Shown here: positions 1-5,321 of the stretch, in pieces
How the letters are laid out: the number at the start of each line of letters is the position of its first letter
Numbering within the stretch: position 1 is the stretch's first letter
NCBI GenBank assembly: GCA_017883105.1
Contig: JADGOF010000131.1
Location: 1-6,538 of the forward strand
DNA from: Acidimicrobiales bacterium
GTDB lineage: Bacteria; Actinomycetota; Acidimicrobiia; Acidimicrobiales; RAAP-2
Reading direction: 5' to 3'
Length of the DNA stretch: 6,538 bases
Notes under the pieces: generated by a model
The model's database searches: none
Told to the model about the DNA's origin: nothing
The model's input: the letters and a program-made list of their open reading frames with translations, nothing else
Program-made: the position numbers and the translations under genes

Positions 1-16
1 CTCTGAGATCGTTCCA

Positions 17-55
17 GAGGGTCGCAATGCATCTTCGAGGACGAAAATGACCCTC
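17..55. repeat. Inverted repeat in the left-edge non-coding stretch
   Basis: The arms GAGGGTC (17-23) and GACCCTC (49-55) are perfect complements. Between them TTCG (34-37) and CGAA (42-45) form a second stem around an AGGA loop, and A31-T32 can pair with A47-T48. The folded element would be nearly continuous on its 3' side, with a seven-base bulge (24-30) on the other. It lies about 47 bases beyond the stop of the ACT-domain gene. No T-run follows on either strand, so it is not a classic intrinsic terminator. It could be a terminator of the U-less kind, an operator, or chance. Nothing else in bases 1-101 can be assigned; short open frames run off the left edge on both strands but are too short to identify. 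Confidence 0.3.
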
Positions 56-101
56 CCAACGAGACAGTGCGCCAGGGTTGGTGAGCTACTTCAGCAGCCT
101 C

Positions 102-782
102 CTAGACGAAGGCCCGCCACCCGTGGTCGGCCAGCTCGGCCATGATCGAGATCCACTGGCGCTCACGAGCCCGGAGCACCGGCTCGGCGCGACCGACGAT
201 GAGTACCAGGCCGGCCTGGACCATGTCGGCCGTGGCCACCGGGGGACTGTCAGGAGCCGTGGAGCTGTCCGCCGCCCCGGGCAAGGGGTGGCCGGATCCG
301 ACGGTGGCCGGCAACGGCTCCACCGCCCAGCGGGACATCACCACCAGCTGCTCGGCGCTGGGCATGTCGCCGGCGGAGGCCACCACGTCGGAAGTGTCGG
401 TATCCATCACGGCGACGAAGACGGCGGCCAGGCTCCGTCGCACTCGGATGGTCAGATGTTCGAGCAGCCCGGTCGCCGAGGTCTGCTTGAACAGTTCGGT
501 GGCCACGTCGAGCAACTCGCTGTCGCGGTCGGGCAGGGCGCCCCTCACCAGGCGGATCGACTCGATGGATACCCCGTCCACCTCGAGGATCTCCTCACGG
601 AGGAGGTCGATCAGACTCTCACCGGGCAGGCCGACACCCAATTCGTCGACCACTACCCCGTTGTCGCGCTGGAGTATCTCGAAAGAGATCACATCTCCGC
701 CGACGGAGCCGATGCGGCTGGCCACGGCGCCGAGGGCGCCGGGTCGATCGGGGAGCTGCACCCGGATCAGATAGTTGAGCAC
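102..782 (-). CDS. ACT-domain protein with a C-terminal GAF-like region
   Basis: This 226-residue protein starts at GTG 782; an in-frame TAG four codons upstream excludes a much longer start. Residues about 4-75 are a recognisable ACT domain. They open with LIRVQLPDRPGALGAVASRI, where DRPG is the usual loop that contacts an amino-acid ligand between paired ACT domains, and then follow the expected beta-alpha-beta pattern (FEILQRDNGVVVDEL). ACT domains are small regulatory modules that bind amino acids. Residues about 84-226 contain hydrophobic strands (SLAAVFVAVMDTDT, GLVLIVGR) and a closing helix (RERQWISIMAELADHGW) that resemble a degenerate GAF sensor domain; this second call is weak. A Pro/Ser/Ala-rich linker lies near 155-185. 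No catalytic domain or transmembrane segment is seen. It follows plsC after 90 bases. Its role is unknown; regulation by an amino acid is an inference from the ACT domain alone. Confidence 0.85.
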   Translation of the reverse strand: MLNYLIRVQLPDRPGALGAVASRIGSVGGDVISFEILQRDNGVVVDELGVGLPGESLIDLLREEILEVDGVSIESIRLVRGALPDRDSELLDVATELFKQTSATGLLEHLTIRVRRSLAAVFVAVMDTDTSDVVASAGDMPSAEQLVVMSRWAVEPLPATVGSGHPLPGAADSSTAPDSPPVATADMVQAGLVLIVGRAEPVLRARERQWISIMAELADHGWRAFV

Positions 783-817
783 GCGTTCACGCTACGCGTT
801 GACTGTGTACGGACTGT
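781..817. repeat. Paired short direct repeats upstream of the ACT-domain gene
   Basis: ACGCGTT occurs at 781-787 and 794-800, and GACTGT at 801-806 and 812-817. The second pair is spaced 11 bases start to start, about one helical turn, as seen for regulators that bind tandem half-sites on one DNA face. Each ACGCGT core is itself palindromic. The repeats lie directly upstream of, and overlap, the ACT-gene start. They are short enough to be chance. Confidence 0.3.
789..796 (-). promoter_or_regulatory. Possible -10 element for a leaderless ACT-domain mRNA
   Basis: On the minus strand the bases read CGTAGCGT, containing the hexamer TAGCGT, then six bases, then the GTG start of the ACT-domain gene. 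This places the hexamer at -12 to -7 if transcription begins at the start codon, the usual layout of a leaderless actinobacterial mRNA. No Shine-Dalgarno sequence is present. The same octamer CGTAGCGT precedes the tetR gene at 2495-2502. No convincing -35 box is visible, so support is moderate. Confidence 0.4.
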
Positions 818-849
818 TTCCGATGGGTTACGACATCTGTCCCACCGAT

Positions 850-866
850 GGCGGTCATCTTCCGCC
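850..866 (-). terminator. Possible hairpin after plsC
   Basis: GGCGG (850-854) and CCGCC (862-866) can pair around a seven-base loop, with one extra G-T pair possible outside (849/867). The element begins seven bases beyond the plsC stop codon. No U-tract follows. The stem is short, so it may be a weak 3' end signal or chance. Confidence 0.25.
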
Positions 867-872
867 GCTGGG

Positions 873-1604
873 TCAGCGAGCGGTTGGCGACTCGGTCCCG
901 GTGGGCTCCCCCGACACGCCGGCGCGGGTCCGTTTGGCGTAGTGGTCGACGTACTCCTGGCCCGACAGCCGTCCGATCTCGGACATCAGGGTGTCGGTGA
1001 TTCCGCGGAGTTCGTCCTTCTCGGGGCCGCATACCGGGCCGCCGCACCGCCCGGTGGTGACCCGCTCCCCGTTGCGCAGGTAGCTCACCGGAGGCCCGAA
1101 GCGGATGGTGACCGCGCGGAACGGCCGCATCATGTTCCGCCCGGGGGGTTGGACCGCCCGGGTGCCGATGATGCCCACCGGGATGATGGGCACGTCGCAG
1201 GCCAGGGAGAGGCGGGCCACACCGGTATGCCCCTTGTGGAGACGGGGATCGGGGGCCCGGGTGCCTTCGGGGTAAATGGCCAGCAGATGACCGGAGTTGA
1301 GGACTTCGGTCGCCGTGTCGAGGGCCCGTAGCGAGGTGTCACCCCCGTCCCGTCGGATGGGGATCTGCCCGGCGGAGCGGAAGAACCACGCCGTCTTCCA
1401 GTGGTCGAAGTACTCGGCCTTGGCCACGTAGGTGACCCGGCGCCGGAGGACCAGGGGCAGGAAGAACGAGTCACAGAACGACTGGTGGTTGGCGGCCAGC
1501 ACGGCGGGGCCGTGGGCTGGGACGTTCTCCCGCCCCTCCACGCGGACGCGCCACAGCAGGTAGAACACCGGGCTTAGTACCGCCTTGAAGATCCAGTAGG
1601 CCAC
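873..1604 (-). CDS. plsC: 1-acyl-sn-glycerol-3-phosphate acyltransferase (PlsC family)
   Basis: This 243-residue protein belongs to the lysophosphatidate acyltransferase family, which transfers an acyl chain to the sn-2 position of lysophosphatidic acid at the inner membrane to make phosphatidic acid. The family motifs appear in order: NHQSFCD with the catalytic H(X4)D pair (His40, Asp45); FRSAGQIPIRRD near 75-86; YPEGTRAPD (111-119), the glycerol-3-phosphate-binding EGTR block; and VPIIPVGIIGT (138-148). A hydrophobic N-terminus (about 1-20) fits membrane association. The C-terminal LSGQEYVDHYA block is common in actinobacterial members. Length is normal. It starts at GTG 1604, the only start codon between an in-frame upstream TGA and the first conserved block. 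It diverges from the decarboxylase-fold gene across 38 bases. The loop at about 183-197 holds two cysteines (188 and 192) and looks unlike most relatives. The exact acyl acceptor is not proven. Confidence 0.9.
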   Translation of the reverse strand: MAYWIFKAVLSPVFYLLWRVRVEGRENVPAHGPAVLAANHQSFCDSFFLPLVLRRRVTYVAKAEYFDHWKTAWFFRSAGQIPIRRDGGDTSLRALDTATEVLNSGHLLAIYPEGTRAPDPRLHKGHTGVARLSLACDVPIIPVGIIGTRAVQPPGRNMMRPFRAVTIRFGPPVSYLRNGERVTTGRCGGPVCGPEKDELRGITDTLMSEIGRLSGQEYVDHYAKRTRAGVSGEPTGTESPTAR

Positions 1605-1642
1605 AGGGCAACGGTATCCCCGCGTGTGATGTACTGCACTCC
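1605..1642. promoter_or_regulatory. Divergent promoter region between plsC and the decarboxylase-fold gene
   Basis: These 38 bases must serve both divergent genes unless their promoters lie within coding sequence. On the minus strand TACCGT ends exactly six bases before the plsC GTG. On the plus strand TGTACT (1630-1635) ends seven bases before the ATG at 1643. Both spacings fit leaderless transcription, and neither gene has a Shine-Dalgarno sequence. No good -35 box is seen for either. The assignment rests on TANNNT-like hexamers and is tentative. Confidence 0.35.
1626..1639. promoter_or_regulatory. Imperfect dyad, possible operator
   Basis: The bases read GTGATGTACTGCAC, which has the symmetric form GTG-N2-GTAC-N2-CAC centred between 1632 and 1633. 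Ten of 14 positions are self-complementary. It overlaps the candidate -10 of the rightward gene and lies 21 bases from the plsC start, so a bound repressor could act on both promoters. Dimeric regulators such as TetR bind dyads of this size. The nearby TetR protein is a candidate, but this dyad does not resemble the palindrome at the tetR promoter. Confidence 0.25.
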
Positions 1643-2473
1643 ATGGTCATCCGACAGTCCGCCGCCGGTCCCGAGCCCGACGATTCCCAGGCCACAGACG
1701 GGTTCGGCGACTCCCGCTCGTGCACCGTCCTCGGACGGGCTGTGGGCATCCCCGTCGAGGTGCGCCGGGCCGCCCAGTGGAACGTCCAGTACCTGGTTCC
1801 GACCGCCGCCGCCCAGCGCCTGGTCGACCCCACCGGCCTCGAGGTGACCGGTCCGCTGCCCGGCAAGGCCTTGATGGCGCTGGCCGTATGCCGCTACGAC
1901 GACACCGATCTCGACCCCTACCACGAGGTGGCGGTCAGCTTCGTGGTCCGCCCCAACGACGCGCCGTCCCGGCCCTCCGCCACCCAACGGGCCAGGGAGT
2001 TCGCCACAGGGGCGATCGGCGTCTACATCCACCGCCTCCCGGTCGACCAGGAGTTCTCCTGTGCCGCCGGCCGGGACATCTGGGGCTTTCCCAAGTGGGT
2101 CACCTCCATCGACATCGACGAGCCGTCGGTCGGCGACCACCGGGCAGGTTCGGGTACCACGGTCCGCCTGGTCGACGACGGTGTCCACGTGCTGACCCTG
2201 ACCATCGCCACCGGTGGCCGCATGCGCCTTCCCTCCCAGGCGCCCCCGAGCTACTCCTTCGGCGACGGGATCCTCCGACGCACCCCTTGGACCACCTCGT
2301 CCGAAGGTACGTCCGGTCGGCCCGGCGGTGCCACCCTCGTGCTCGGACACCACCCGATGGCCGACGAGCTGCGATCGCTGGGCCTGCCCAAACGGGCACT
2401 GTTCTCCTCGTCCGCATCCCAGATGCGGGCATCCTTTGGGGCCGCCGAGGTCATCGCCCCGAACGGGCGCTGA
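1643..2473 (+). CDS. Acetoacetate decarboxylase-fold protein
   Basis: This 276-residue protein matches the acetoacetate decarboxylase (ADC) superfamily, whose characterised member decarboxylates acetoacetate through a lysine Schiff base. Matching features include LGRAVGIPVEVR (30-41), the strand YHEVAVSFVVRP (93-104), and the core block CAAGRDIWGFPKW (140-152), where Lys151 occupies the Schiff-base position of the GREx(W/F)GxPK motif. True acetoacetate decarboxylases have a second lysine next to it that lowers the pKa; here that residue is Trp152, so the reaction may differ. There is no signal peptide or membrane segment. ATG 1643 is the only in-frame ATG or GTG upstream of the conserved LGR block, but the first 27 residues look unconserved. 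The gene lies upstream of tetR by 39 bases and of an SMP-30-like lactonase, suggesting one catabolic unit. Candidate roles are decarboxylation, hydration or aldol chemistry on a keto acid; the substrate is unknown. Confidence 0.82.
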   Translation: MVIRQSAAGPEPDDSQATDGFGDSRSCTVLGRAVGIPVEVRRAAQWNVQYLVPTAAAQRLVDPTGLEVTGPLPGKALMALAVCRYDDTDLDPYHEVAVSFVVRPNDAPSRPSATQRAREFATGAIGVYIHRLPVDQEFSCAAGRDIWGFPKWVTSIDIDEPSVGDHRAGSGTTVRLVDDGVHVLTLTIATGGRMRLPSQAPPSYSFGDGILRRTPWTTSSEGTSGRPGGATLVLGHHPMADELRSLGLPKRALFSSSASQMRASFGAAEVIAPNGR

Positions 2474-2502
2474 TTGACCCGATCGGGAGTCCCCCGTAGC
2501 GT
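2474..2502 (+). promoter_or_regulatory. Promoter of the tetR gene
   Basis: TTGACC (2474-2479) matches the -35 consensus at five of six positions. A spacer of exactly 17 bases follows, then the -10 hexamer TAGCGT (2497-2502) with the T-A...T pattern. A start site about seven bases further on would leave a leader of only a few bases before ATG 2513, which has no Shine-Dalgarno sequence. The octamer CGTAGCGT also precedes the ACT-domain gene. The promoter suggests that tetR can be expressed apart from the upstream gene. Confidence 0.5.
2478..2487. promoter_or_regulatory. Candidate TetR operator overlapping the tetR -35 box
   Basis: CCCGATCGGG is a perfect 10-base palindrome that takes in the last two bases of the -35 hexamer and the start of the spacer. 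TetR-family repressors commonly repress their own genes by binding palindromes in this position. Symmetry does not extend further outward, and a 10-base palindrome can occur by chance in GC-rich DNA. Confidence 0.35.
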
Positions 2503-2512
2503 CTGGACCACC

Positions 2513-3130
2513 ATGGACCGTCGGCTCACACCAAAAGGCGCACGACGACGGCGGGATCTGATGGACTACGCGGCCCGGACCTTCGCCGCCGACGGGTACC
2601 ACACCACGTCGGTCACCAGCATCGTCGATGGTCTGGGCGTGGGCAAAGGGGTCTTCTACTGGTACTTCGGTTCCAAGGATGAGCTGCTGAGCGCCATCTT
2701 GGTCGATGCCCTCCACACCATGCGCCAGGCTCAGCGAGAGGCCATCGCCGGGGAGCACGACCCGGGCCGGCGCATCGAACAGGGCATCCGGGCCTCACTG
2801 CGGTGGCTGTCCGAAAACCGCCACCTCTACATCCTGATGGAGTTGGCGAGGACCGAGGAGCGCTTCGCCCCGATCATCCGCCAGAGCGAGCACCAGACAG
2901 TGGCCGACGCCCTGCCCCACGTCAGTGCGGGTATCACCGCCGGACTGCTCCGGGGCGAGGACCCCGTAGTCCTGACCATGGCCATCCTCGGGGTGACCGC
3001 CCACCTGGCCCGGGTGTTGGTGCTCGAACAGGGGGAGGATCCCGATCGGGTCGCCCAAGCCGCCATCGCCTTCTGCCGGCAGGGCTACGTCGCCACCGAA
3101 GCATCGGCCCTGACCCGAAGGATCGCATGA
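2513..3130 (+). CDS. TetR/AcrR-family transcriptional regulator
   Basis: This 205-residue protein has the TetR-family architecture. An N-terminal three-helix DNA-binding domain spans about residues 10-58: the first helix is RRRRDLMDYAARTFAADGYH, the recognition region is SVTSIVDGLGVGKGVFYWYF (33-52), and the family signature GSKDELL follows at 53-59. Residues about 60-205 are an all-helical ligand-binding and dimerisation domain that varies between members and gives no ligand clue. ATG 2513 is preferred over an in-frame TTG at 2474, because the latter would add 13 residues outside the domain and coincides with a good -35 box. The stop overlaps the start of the lactonase-like gene (ATGA), so the two are translationally coupled. 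It probably represses its own unit, with a product or substrate of the neighbouring enzymes as possible inducer; that is inference. Confidence 0.92.
   Translation: MDRRLTPKGARRRRDLMDYAARTFAADGYHTTSVTSIVDGLGVGKGVFYWYFGSKDELLSAILVDALHTMRQAQREAIAGEHDPGRRIEQGIRASLRWLSENRHLYILMELARTEERFAPIIRQSEHQTVADALPHVSAGITAGLLRGEDPVVLTMAILGVTAHLARVLVLEQGEDPDRVAQAAIAFCRQGYVATEASALTRRIA
3117..3122 (+). promoter_or_regulatory. Ribosome binding site deciding the SMP-30-like start
   Basis: GAAGGA lies inside the end of tetR, four bases before ATG 3127. Together with the ATGA overlap it supports this start over an in-frame start far upstream at 2803, which would read 108 residues of arginine- and proline-rich shadow sequence across tetR. 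Confidence 0.6.
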
Positions 3131-4023
3131 CCGGCACCACCGCGTCGCAGGCCCGACCCTTCATCGAAGGGATCCGATTCGGCGAGTGCCCACGGTGGCG
3201 CGACGAGCGCCTCTGGTACGCGGACTTCTACAACGAATCCGTCTGCTCGGCTGGTGAGCTCGGCGACGTCCGCCTCGAGCTGGAGGTGCCGGGCGAGCCC
3301 GCCGGCCTGGGTTGGCTCCCGGACGGCCGGTTGCTGGTGGTGTGCCGCAAGGACCGAACCATCCTCCGCCACGAGACCGACGGTCGCCTGGTCGAGCACG
3401 GGGACCTCAACCCCACCGCCACCTTCTACGGCAACGACATGGTGGTCGACCGGGAAGGGCGGGCCTATGCAGGGAACTTCGGGTTCGATCTCGACGGGTT
3501 CATCGAGGAGCGGGGCGAGGCGGCGCTGTTCGAGCCTCCCGGTGCACCCACGACCTCACTGATCCGGGTGGACCCGGACGGGTCGGCGCACGTGGCCGCC
3601 GACGATCTCTCCTTCCCCAACGGGATGGTCATCACCCCCGACGGGGGCACGTTCATCGTGGCCGAGACCCTGCGGGGGCGGCTCACCGCCTTCGATCGGG
3701 CGGACGACGGGACGTTGAGCGGGCGCCGAGAGTGGGCCCCGCTCCCGTGGTGTGCACCGGACGGGATCTGCCTCGACGCCGATGGCCGGGTGTGGGTGGC
3801 CAATGCCGTCGCCCCCGAGTGCCTGCTGATCGCCGAAGGTGGTGTGGTCGTCGACCGGGTGGTCACCTCGCAGAACAGCTTCGCCTGCATGCTCGGCGGA
3901 GCCGACGGCCGGACCCTGTACGTGATGACTGCGCCGACCAGTACCGAATCGGTGATCAGCGGACAGACTGCCGGGAAGATCGAACAGGCCAGGGTCGACG
4001 TGGGTGGCGCCGGACTCCCCTGA
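3127..4023 (+). CDS. SMP-30/gluconolactonase-type lactone hydrolase
   Basis: This 298-residue protein belongs to the SMP-30/gluconolactonase/LRE family, cytosolic six-bladed beta-propellers that open lactone rings using one bound divalent metal. The family metal ligands can be placed: Glu20 in FGECPRW (usually EGPRW), Asn165 in LSFPNGMVITPDG and Asp212 in APDGICLDADGRVWVA. Asn103 in GNDMVVDREGRAYAGNFG matches the usual substrate- or metal-site asparagine. Blade repeats of the form PDGxxxVA recur through the protein. Length is typical, and no signal peptide is visible. The substitution of Cys for Gly after the metal Glu is a small deviation. It overlaps tetR by four bases, so regulator and enzyme are co-translated. 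Members act on gluconolactone, other sugar lactones or xenobiotic lactones; sequence alone does not choose between these. With the decarboxylase-fold neighbour it may form a short degradation pathway. Confidence 0.9.
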   Translation: MTGTTASQARPFIEGIRFGECPRWRDERLWYADFYNESVCSAGELGDVRLELEVPGEPAGLGWLPDGRLLVVCRKDRTILRHETDGRLVEHGDLNPTATFYGNDMVVDREGRAYAGNFGFDLDGFIEERGEAALFEPPGAPTTSLIRVDPDGSAHVAADDLSFPNGMVITPDGGTFIVAETLRGRLTAFDRADDGTLSGRREWAPLPWCAPDGICLDADGRVWVANAVAPECLLIAEGGVVVDRVVTSQNSFACMLGGADGRTLYVMTAPTSTESVISGQTAGKIEQARVDVGGAGLP

Positions 4024-4040
4024 CCGCCTACCGCAGGCGG
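4024..4040. terminator. Hairpin at the convergent gene ends
   Basis: CCGCCT (4024-4029) and AGGCGG (4035-4040) form a perfect six-pair GC-rich stem with a five-base loop ACCGC. It begins one base after the stop of the SMP-30-like gene and includes the stop codon and last codons of the aminotransferase gene, which arrives from the other side. Since only four bases separate the stop codons, one symmetric hairpin could end transcription from both sides. There is no U-tract on either strand. Confidence 0.5.
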
Positions 4041-5230
4041 GGCAAGGCCTTGCGCAGGCTGCGCACACCCTGGCCGATGCGCTGCTCGTTCTCGATGAGG
4101 GCGAACCGGACATGGCCGTCGCCACCCGGGCCGAATCCCACCCCCGGGGAGGTGGCCACGTCGGCCTCTTTCACCAGGAACTTGGCGAACTCGAGCGACC
4201 CCATGTCCTTGTACGGCTCGGGGATCGGGGCCCACACGAACATGGTGCCCCGGGGCGGGGTGATCTCCCACCCGATGCGGTTCAATCCGTCGCACAGGGC
4301 GTCCCGGCGGGCCTGATAGGTCTCGTTGATCAGTTTGGGGTAGTCGGGGGCTTCGTTCATGGCCACGATGGCGGCGATCTGGATGGGTTGGAACGTGCCG
4401 TAGTCGAGGTAGCTTTTGAGCTTGGTCAGGGCCTGGACGATCTCGGCGTTCCCCAACAGGAAGCCGACTCTCCACCCGGCCATGGAGAAGGACTTGGTCA
4501 TGGTGTACAGCTCGACGGCCACGTCCTTGGCCCCGGGCACCTGGAGGATGGAGGGCGGGGTGTACCCGTCGAAGGCGATGTCCGCGTAGGCGAAGTCGTG
4601 GACCAGCACGATCTCGTGCTCGCGGGCGAACTCGACGATGCGGGTCATCCAGTCGAGATCGACGCACTCGGTGGTCGGATTGTGAGGGAAGGAGAGCACC
4701 ACCACCCGGGGCTTGGGCCACGCCGACTCCCACGCCTCCATCAGGTTGTCGAAGAAGGCCTCGCCCGGGCTGCCGCTGGTGGTCGCGCCCGGGGCGTCGA
4801 GGCGGACATGGCGGACGTCGGCACCGGCAAACAGCGGTGCGTAGATGTGGATGGGGTAGGACGGTGAGGGCACCAGGGCGGTGTCGCCCGGGCCCACCAG
4901 CACCCACATGAGGTGAGACAGGCCCTCCTTGGCGCCGATGGTGGTCACCACTTCGGTGTCCGGATCGAGCTCGACCTCGAACTTGCGCAGGTAGAGGTCG
5001 GCGATGGCCTGTCGGATCTTCGGGATGCCCCGGCTCGCCGAGTAGCGGTGGTTGCGGGGATTATGGGCGGACTCACCCAGCTTCTCGACGGCCACATCGG
5101 GCGAGGGGAGGTCGGGATTGCCGAATCCCAGGTCGATGACGTCCCGCCCGTTGCGGCGGGCGTCGGCCTTCAGGTCGTTGATGGTGGCGAAGACATACGG
5201 CGGCAGTCCGTTGATCCGGCGAAACTCCAT
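4028..5230 (-). CDS. alaC: AlaC-type alanine/glutamate transaminase (class I PLP aminotransferase)
   Basis: This 400-residue protein follows the Escherichia coli alanine transaminase AlaC (YfdZ) along its whole length as I recall that sequence: RINGLPPYVFATINDLK near the start, GNPD, YSASRGIPKIRQAI, TIGAKEGLSHLM, PSPSYPIHIYAPLFAGA, SLEFAKFLVKEA and HVRFALIEN. AlaC makes alanine from pyruvate with glutamate as amino donor. Fold-type I cofactor residues are present: Asn184 in FPHNPT, Asp212 and Tyr215 in HDFAYAD, the Schiff-base Lys246 in TMTKSFSMAGWR, Arg254, and the carboxylate-binding Arg375. ATG 5230 is chosen because the conserved region starts at once; an open frame continues upstream to 5467, but that part is low-complexity sequence overlapping the LLM gene. 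TACCCT lies five bases upstream, and no Shine-Dalgarno sequence is seen. The related LL-diaminopimelate aminotransferases are an alternative, less favoured by the motif match. Confidence 0.9.
   Translation of the reverse strand: MEFRRINGLPPYVFATINDLKADARRNGRDVIDLGFGNPDLPSPDVAVEKLGESAHNPRNHRYSASRGIPKIRQAIADLYLRKFEVELDPDTEVVTTIGAKEGLSHLMWVLVGPGDTALVPSPSYPIHIYAPLFAGADVRHVRLDAPGATTSGSPGEAFFDNLMEAWESAWPKPRVVVLSFPHNPTTECVDLDWMTRIVEFAREHEIVLVHDFAYADIAFDGYTPPSILQVPGAKDVAVELYTMTKSFSMAGWRVGFLLGNAEIVQALTKLKSYLDYGTFQPIQIAAIVAMNEAPDYPKLINETYQARRDALCDGLNRIGWEITPPRGTMFVWAPIPEPYKDMGSLEFAKFLVKEADVATSPGVGFGPGGDGHVRFALIENEQRIGQGVRSLRKALPRLR
4042..4065. repeat. Stacked palindromes in the 3' end of alaC
   Basis: GCAAGGCCTTGC (4042-4053) is a perfect 12-base palindrome, and TGCGCA occurs at 4051-4056 and 4060-4065 around GGC, giving a six-pair stem with a three-base loop. 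These lie in the last codons of alaC, next to the convergent hairpin at 4024-4040. Arginine and leucine codons in GC-rich DNA can produce such symmetry, so function is uncertain. Confidence 0.35.
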
Positions 5231-5253
5231 GACAAAGGGTACCGCCGTCGTCC

Positions 5254-5266
5254 GTCCCCCCGGGAC
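5254..5266. repeat. Short hairpin upstream of alaC
   Basis: GTCCC (5254-5258) and GGGAC (5262-5266) pair around a three-base loop in the 91-base gap between the LLM gene and alaC, 24 bases from the alaC start. It could affect alaC expression or simply reflect the C-rich composition. Confidence 0.2.
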
Positions 5267-5276
5267 ACATGGGGAT

Positions 5277-5314
5277 GGTCCTTGCGCCGACCGCCGGTCC
5301 CCTCGCCAAGGACC
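5277..5314 (-). terminator. GC-rich hairpin after the LLM gene
   Basis: GGTCCTTG (5277-5284) and CAAGGACC (5307-5314) are perfect eight-base complements, and the loop holds a further stem of GACC (5289-5292) and GGTC (5296-5299). It starts eight bases beyond the LLM stop codon and lies between that gene and alaC, which is read in the same direction. No U-tract follows. It may end or attenuate transcription from the SRPBCC-LLM pair, which would make alaC a separate unit, or stabilise the upstream mRNA. Confidence 0.45.
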
Positions 5315-5321
5315 GGGCGCG

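Noticed and set aside
1..59. Short open frames running off the left edge, including a rightward frame ending at a TGA at 48-50
   Set aside because: There are too few residues to identify a protein, no family motif and no clear ribosome binding site.
799..804. TTGACT as a rightward -35 box
   Set aside because: No -10 hexamer lies at a suitable distance, and it would only drive antisense transcription into plsC.
78..1331. A long rightward open frame of 417 codons opposite the ACT-domain and plsC genes
   Set aside because: Its translation is rich in Gly, His, Asp and Arg, with no domain. It runs antisense across two genes with clear family motifs and is a high-GC shadow frame.
2474..2512. TTG at 2474 as the tetR start
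   Set aside because: It would add 13 unconserved residues, and the TTG is part of a TTGACC -35 box at the correct distance from a -10 element.
1574..2758. A leftward open frame of 394 codons opposite the decarboxylase-fold and tetR genes
   Set aside because: It has a low-complexity Gly/Asp/Val-rich translation and runs antisense to recognisable proteins.
2803..3126. N-terminal extension of the SMP-30-like gene
   Set aside because: The extra 108 residues are Arg/Pro-rich and overlap tetR in another frame. The GAAGGA site and ATGA overlap support ATG 3127.
3465..4907. A leftward open frame of 480 codons across the lactonase and aminotransferase genes
   Set aside because: It is an Arg/Pro/His-rich shadow frame; the true aminotransferase frame has all its catalytic residues.
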